The position numbers and the translations under genes are program-made. This document shows, in pieces, positions 5,906-7,338 of a stretch of DNA of 7,338 nucleotides. Numbering within the stretch: position 1 is the first letter of the stretch; each line of letters begins with the position of its first letter. The stretch lies in contig PCUH01000012.1 in the NCBI GenBank assembly GCA_002770955.1, forward strand, positions 14,135 through 21,472, written 5' to 3'. Origin of the DNA: Flavobacteriales bacterium CG18_big_fil_WC_8_21_14_2_50_32_9. Its GTDB lineage: Bacteria; Bacteroidota; Bacteroidia; Flavobacteriales_E; Vicingaceae. The notes beneath the pieces were generated by a model, which had not been told where the DNA came from, ran no database searches, and was given only the letters and a program-made list of their open reading frames with translations.

Positions 5906-6127
5906 ATGTCTTCTTACACGCTATTTATTGGAAATAATTGCTTAGGTTGCAAACAAATTCTCGATAAACTTAAAAAATTAAATATTAATATTACTGTTGT
6001 TAATATTCATGATGAAAACCCAAATTTACCTTTTCCACTGATGATAGTTCCTGCATTGATTAAGGATGACAGATTAATAGCTTATGGAATTGATATTGTT
6101 AAATATCTGAAAACGAATTATTATTAA
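5906..6127 (+). CDS. Small glutaredoxin/thioredoxin-fold protein (CLGC)
   Basis: The 73-residue product is a minimal thioredoxin-fold domain. It begins with a beta strand, YTLFIG (4-9), then the redox motif C-L-G-C at 12-15, helix 16-25, strand NITVVNI (28-34), the VPALI segment (48-52) with the cis-proline expected opposite the active site, strand RLIAYG (56-61) and a final helix (62-70). This is glutaredoxin/NrdH size, but the CxxC is CLGC rather than CPYC, so substrate and reductant are unknown. It is cytoplasmic, with no signal peptide. The gene lies 13 bases after the Crp/Fnr gene on the same strand, so it is probably its co-transcribed partner and could feed back on the redox state the regulator senses. 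It may be the first target gene of a longer unit displaced by the RhuM gene. The ATG is the natural start. Confidence 0.8.
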   Translation: MSSYTLFIGNNCLGCKQILDKLKKLNINITVVNIHDENPNLPFPLMIVPALIKDDRLIAYGIDIVKYLKTNYY

Positions 6128-6154
6128 GGGTTAGTCTAATGCTCAGCTATATGT

Positions 6155-6229
6155 TTATTTTCCTTTTAATAGTTTTTTTATTTCTTTATCAAAATCACTT
6201 TCAAACAATTTATCTTGAATTGGTTTGTA
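6155..6229 (-). pseudogene. Detached C-terminal tail of the RhuM gene
   Basis: After the TAG at 6230-6232 the RhuM frame stays open for 24 more codons and ends with TAA at 6155-6157. The translated piece includes YKPIQDKLFESDFDKEI and ends KKLLKGK. QD-LFESDFD is the conserved C-terminal end of RhuM-family proteins, normally joined directly to the EYE that precedes the TAG. With the TAG read as one residue the protein would be 343 residues, a normal RhuM length. The original codon was probably a lysine AAG, changed by a single base. Confidence 0.8.
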
Positions 6230-7186
6230 CTATTCATACTCATTCTCGGCAAATTCTTTTGCTATGGCAGCAGTAACTTTGCCTACGTTTTGTAAAATAT
6301 CTTTTTGATTAAACTGTAGAAATGCATTCAATTTTTCAGCCCAATCTTTCATAGTCATTGCAATCCCTTGTTCGGCTTGGTCTTCAGCATAATCCAGATA
6401 CATCGAAACAATGCGGTTAAGTGGTTTTAGCTCATCTGCGGTAAGATAGTTTTTGGCAATTGAAACGTCTGATTTTCTAATTTTTCCGCCAGGTGAGTTT
6501 TTCCAATTGGTTAAACCCATTTTTTCTTTTTCGTGATTTGCTCGCGAAACAATTATTTCGGCTGCTGTTTGCTTTGTAATTGCCCAATGCAGTTTGTTTT
6601 GAACAGTTGCGAAAAATTCTTTTGTAATTTCCGAATCGTAGTCATAATCAATACTACACTCGGCATAAATATCTGTAATTTGCTGATAAAACCTACGTTC
6701 CGAACTTCGGATATCTCTGATTTTTTCGAGCTGTTCTTTAAAATAGTCTTGCCCAAAAATAGGTTGCGGATTTTTTAAGCGTTCCACATCCATAGTATAA
6801 CCTTTGATAATAAATTCTTTTAGCACAGCCGTTGCCCAAATTCTGAATTGCGTGGCTCTATTAGAATTTACACGATAACCAACCGCAATAATAGCATCGA
6901 GATTGTAAAATTTAATTGGTTTTGTTTGCGTTTTATCAGCAATAGCACCATGTTGAGTGGTTAGTTCCAAAATGGAACATACCACTTTTTCGTCCAATTC
7001 ACCGCTCTCAAAAATATTGTTCAGGTGTTTGGTAATGGCAGGACGCTGAACTTCAAAAAGCTCGGCTATTTTGATTTGCGGAAGCCAAATGGTTTCGTTT
7101 TGCAGCATAACATCCACCTTTATATCACCCTTGTCGGTTTTATAAAGTAAAAATTGGCTGTTGGGTTGATATTTCGATAAATCCAT
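6230..7186 (-). CDS. RhuM family protein, truncated by in-frame TAG
   Basis: The 318-residue product is a RhuM (Virulence_RhuM) family member. The N-terminal half contains IWLPQIKIAELFEVQRPAIT (33-52), a helix-turn-helix-like region, then HLNNIFESGELDE (54-66) and the family signature FYNLDAIIAVGYRVNSNRAT (93-112) followed by QFRIWATAVLKEFIIKGYTM (113-132). The C-terminal half includes SERRFYQQITDIYA (162-175), FFATVQNKLHWAIT (191-204) and TAAEIIVSRAN (207-217). RhuM was named from a Salmonella pathogenicity island and occurs widely in accessory regions, often near restriction-modification genes; its molecular function is not settled. TAG stops translation after EYE, removing the last 24 residues, so the protein may be inactive or slightly shortened. 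It converges on the CxxC gene. The ATG start is supported by the family N-terminus and lies two bases after a tiny lysine-rich ORF. Confidence 0.88.
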   Translation of the reverse strand: MDLSKYQPNSQFLLYKTDKGDIKVDVMLQNETIWLPQIKIAELFEVQRPAITKHLNNIFESGELDEKVVCSILELTTQHGAIADKTQTKPIKFYNLDAIIAVGYRVNSNRATQFRIWATAVLKEFIIKGYTMDVERLKNPQPIFGQDYFKEQLEKIRDIRSSERRFYQQITDIYAECSIDYDYDSEITKEFFATVQNKLHWAITKQTAAEIIVSRANHEKEKMGLTNWKNSPGGKIRKSDVSIAKNYLTADELKPLNRIVSMYLDYAEDQAEQGIAMTMKDWAEKLNAFLQFNQKDILQNVGKVTAAIAKEFAENEYE

Positions 7187-7188
7187 AT

Positions 7189-7251
7189 TTATTTCTTACT
7201 TTTCTTTTTAAGAATTGATTTCTTCTTCTTTTGTTCTTCTACCACAAACAT
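7189..7251 (-). CDS. Possible 20-residue lysine-rich leader ORF before rhuM
   Basis: ATG at 7249-7251 opens a 20-codon frame, MFVVEEQKKKKSILKKKSKK, ending in TAA two bases before the rhuM ATG. Such close spacing would allow translational coupling. The lysine content may simply reflect A-rich DNA, no ribosome site is visible, and I know no homologue, so this is tentative. Confidence 0.2.
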   Translation of the reverse strand: MFVVEEQKKKKSILKKKSKK

Positions 7252-7273
7252 ACATTAAAAATAAGAATTATTT

Positions 7274-7281
7274 TAGCTTTG
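7274..7281 (+). promoter_or_regulatory. Possible rightward -7 box (TAGCTTTG)
   Basis: TAGCTTTG fits TAnnTTTG on the + strand and points out of the window, divergent from rhuM. No -33 TTG is found at the right distance. The hairpin at 7293-7335 would lie just inside the resulting transcript. Confidence 0.25.
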
Positions 7282-7292
7282 TAGAGATATAA

Positions 7293-7335
7293 GTCCTTAG
7301 TCTCCATCGCTCTTGCATCGCTTCAGACTAAGGAC
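7293..7335. repeat. Perfect 11-bp inverted repeat with a 21-base loop
   Basis: GTCCTTAGTCT (7293-7303) and AGACTAAGGAC (7325-7335) are perfect reverse complements. The loop contains two direct copies of CATCGCT (7305-7311 and 7316-7322). It could be a terminator for a gene entering from the right, a dispersed hairpin repeat, or the start of a larger element cut by the window edge. Confidence 0.6.
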
Positions 7336-7338
7336 AGG

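Noticed and set aside
6230..6232. TAG reassigned as a sense codon in this genome
   Set aside because: The BRO-N gene ends naturally at a TAG (1581-1583) followed by non-coding sequence, so a general recoding is not supported.
6533..6778. Plus- and minus-strand short frames within the RhuM gene
   Set aside because: They overlap conserved RhuM coding sequence and have no family match or start signals.
7293..7335. Integron attC site
   Set aside because: The arms are perfectly paired and lack the GTTRRRY/RYYYAAC core sites and the extrahelical bases expected of attC.

Overview
The window is AT-rich bacterial DNA that fits Bacteroidota, most likely a Flavobacteriales-like lineage. This rests on several points. 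DUF6913 is a family I know only from Bacteroidota. The lipoprotein has a short FLSC lipobox and an acidic N-terminus. Purine-rich Shine-Dalgarno sites are weak or absent, with A-rich leaders instead, and candidate promoter boxes follow TAnnTTTG. The SpoIID/LytB, DUF2237 and NAD kinase proteins also look like Bacteroidota versions. No species can be named from the sequence alone.

Layout, left to right: (1) 1-54, intergenic, with a period-7 G-rich tandem repeat; (2) 55-600 (+), DUF6913 protein; (3) 714-1583 (+), a BRO-N/antirepressor-like protein, probably an accessory gene; (4) 1605-2060 (-), a small cysteine-containing lipoprotein, convergent with the BRO-N gene and divergent from the next; (5) 2218-3771 (+), a two-gene unit of a secreted SpoIID/LytB-type protein and DUF2237; (6) 3772-3966, a gap with four successive inverted repeats; (7) 3967-4845 (+), NAD kinase with a GTG start; (8) 4846-5211, a 366-base gap holding a heptamer repeat, an approximately 214-bp multi-hairpin element bounded by TTAACCC/GGGTTAA, and a dyad operator candidate; (9) 5212-6127 (+), a Crp/Fnr-family regulator and a 73-residue CxxC thioredoxin-fold protein in one unit; (10) 6155-7186 (-), a RhuM-family gene with an in-frame TAG 24 codons before its apparent original end; (11) 7187-7338, rhuM upstream DNA with a short lysine-rich ORF, a possible rightward promoter and a perfect 11-bp-stem hairpin at the window edge.

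Most genes are housekeeping or envelope functions: NADP supply, glycan-strand cleavage, redox regulation. The BRO-N and RhuM genes are typical single-gene accessory insertions, and the RhuM copy looks recently damaged. I see no complete defence, secretion or CRISPR system. The least explained parts are the 214-bp structured element, the dyad upstream of the Crp-family gene, and the RhuM nonsense codon followed by a conserved tail.
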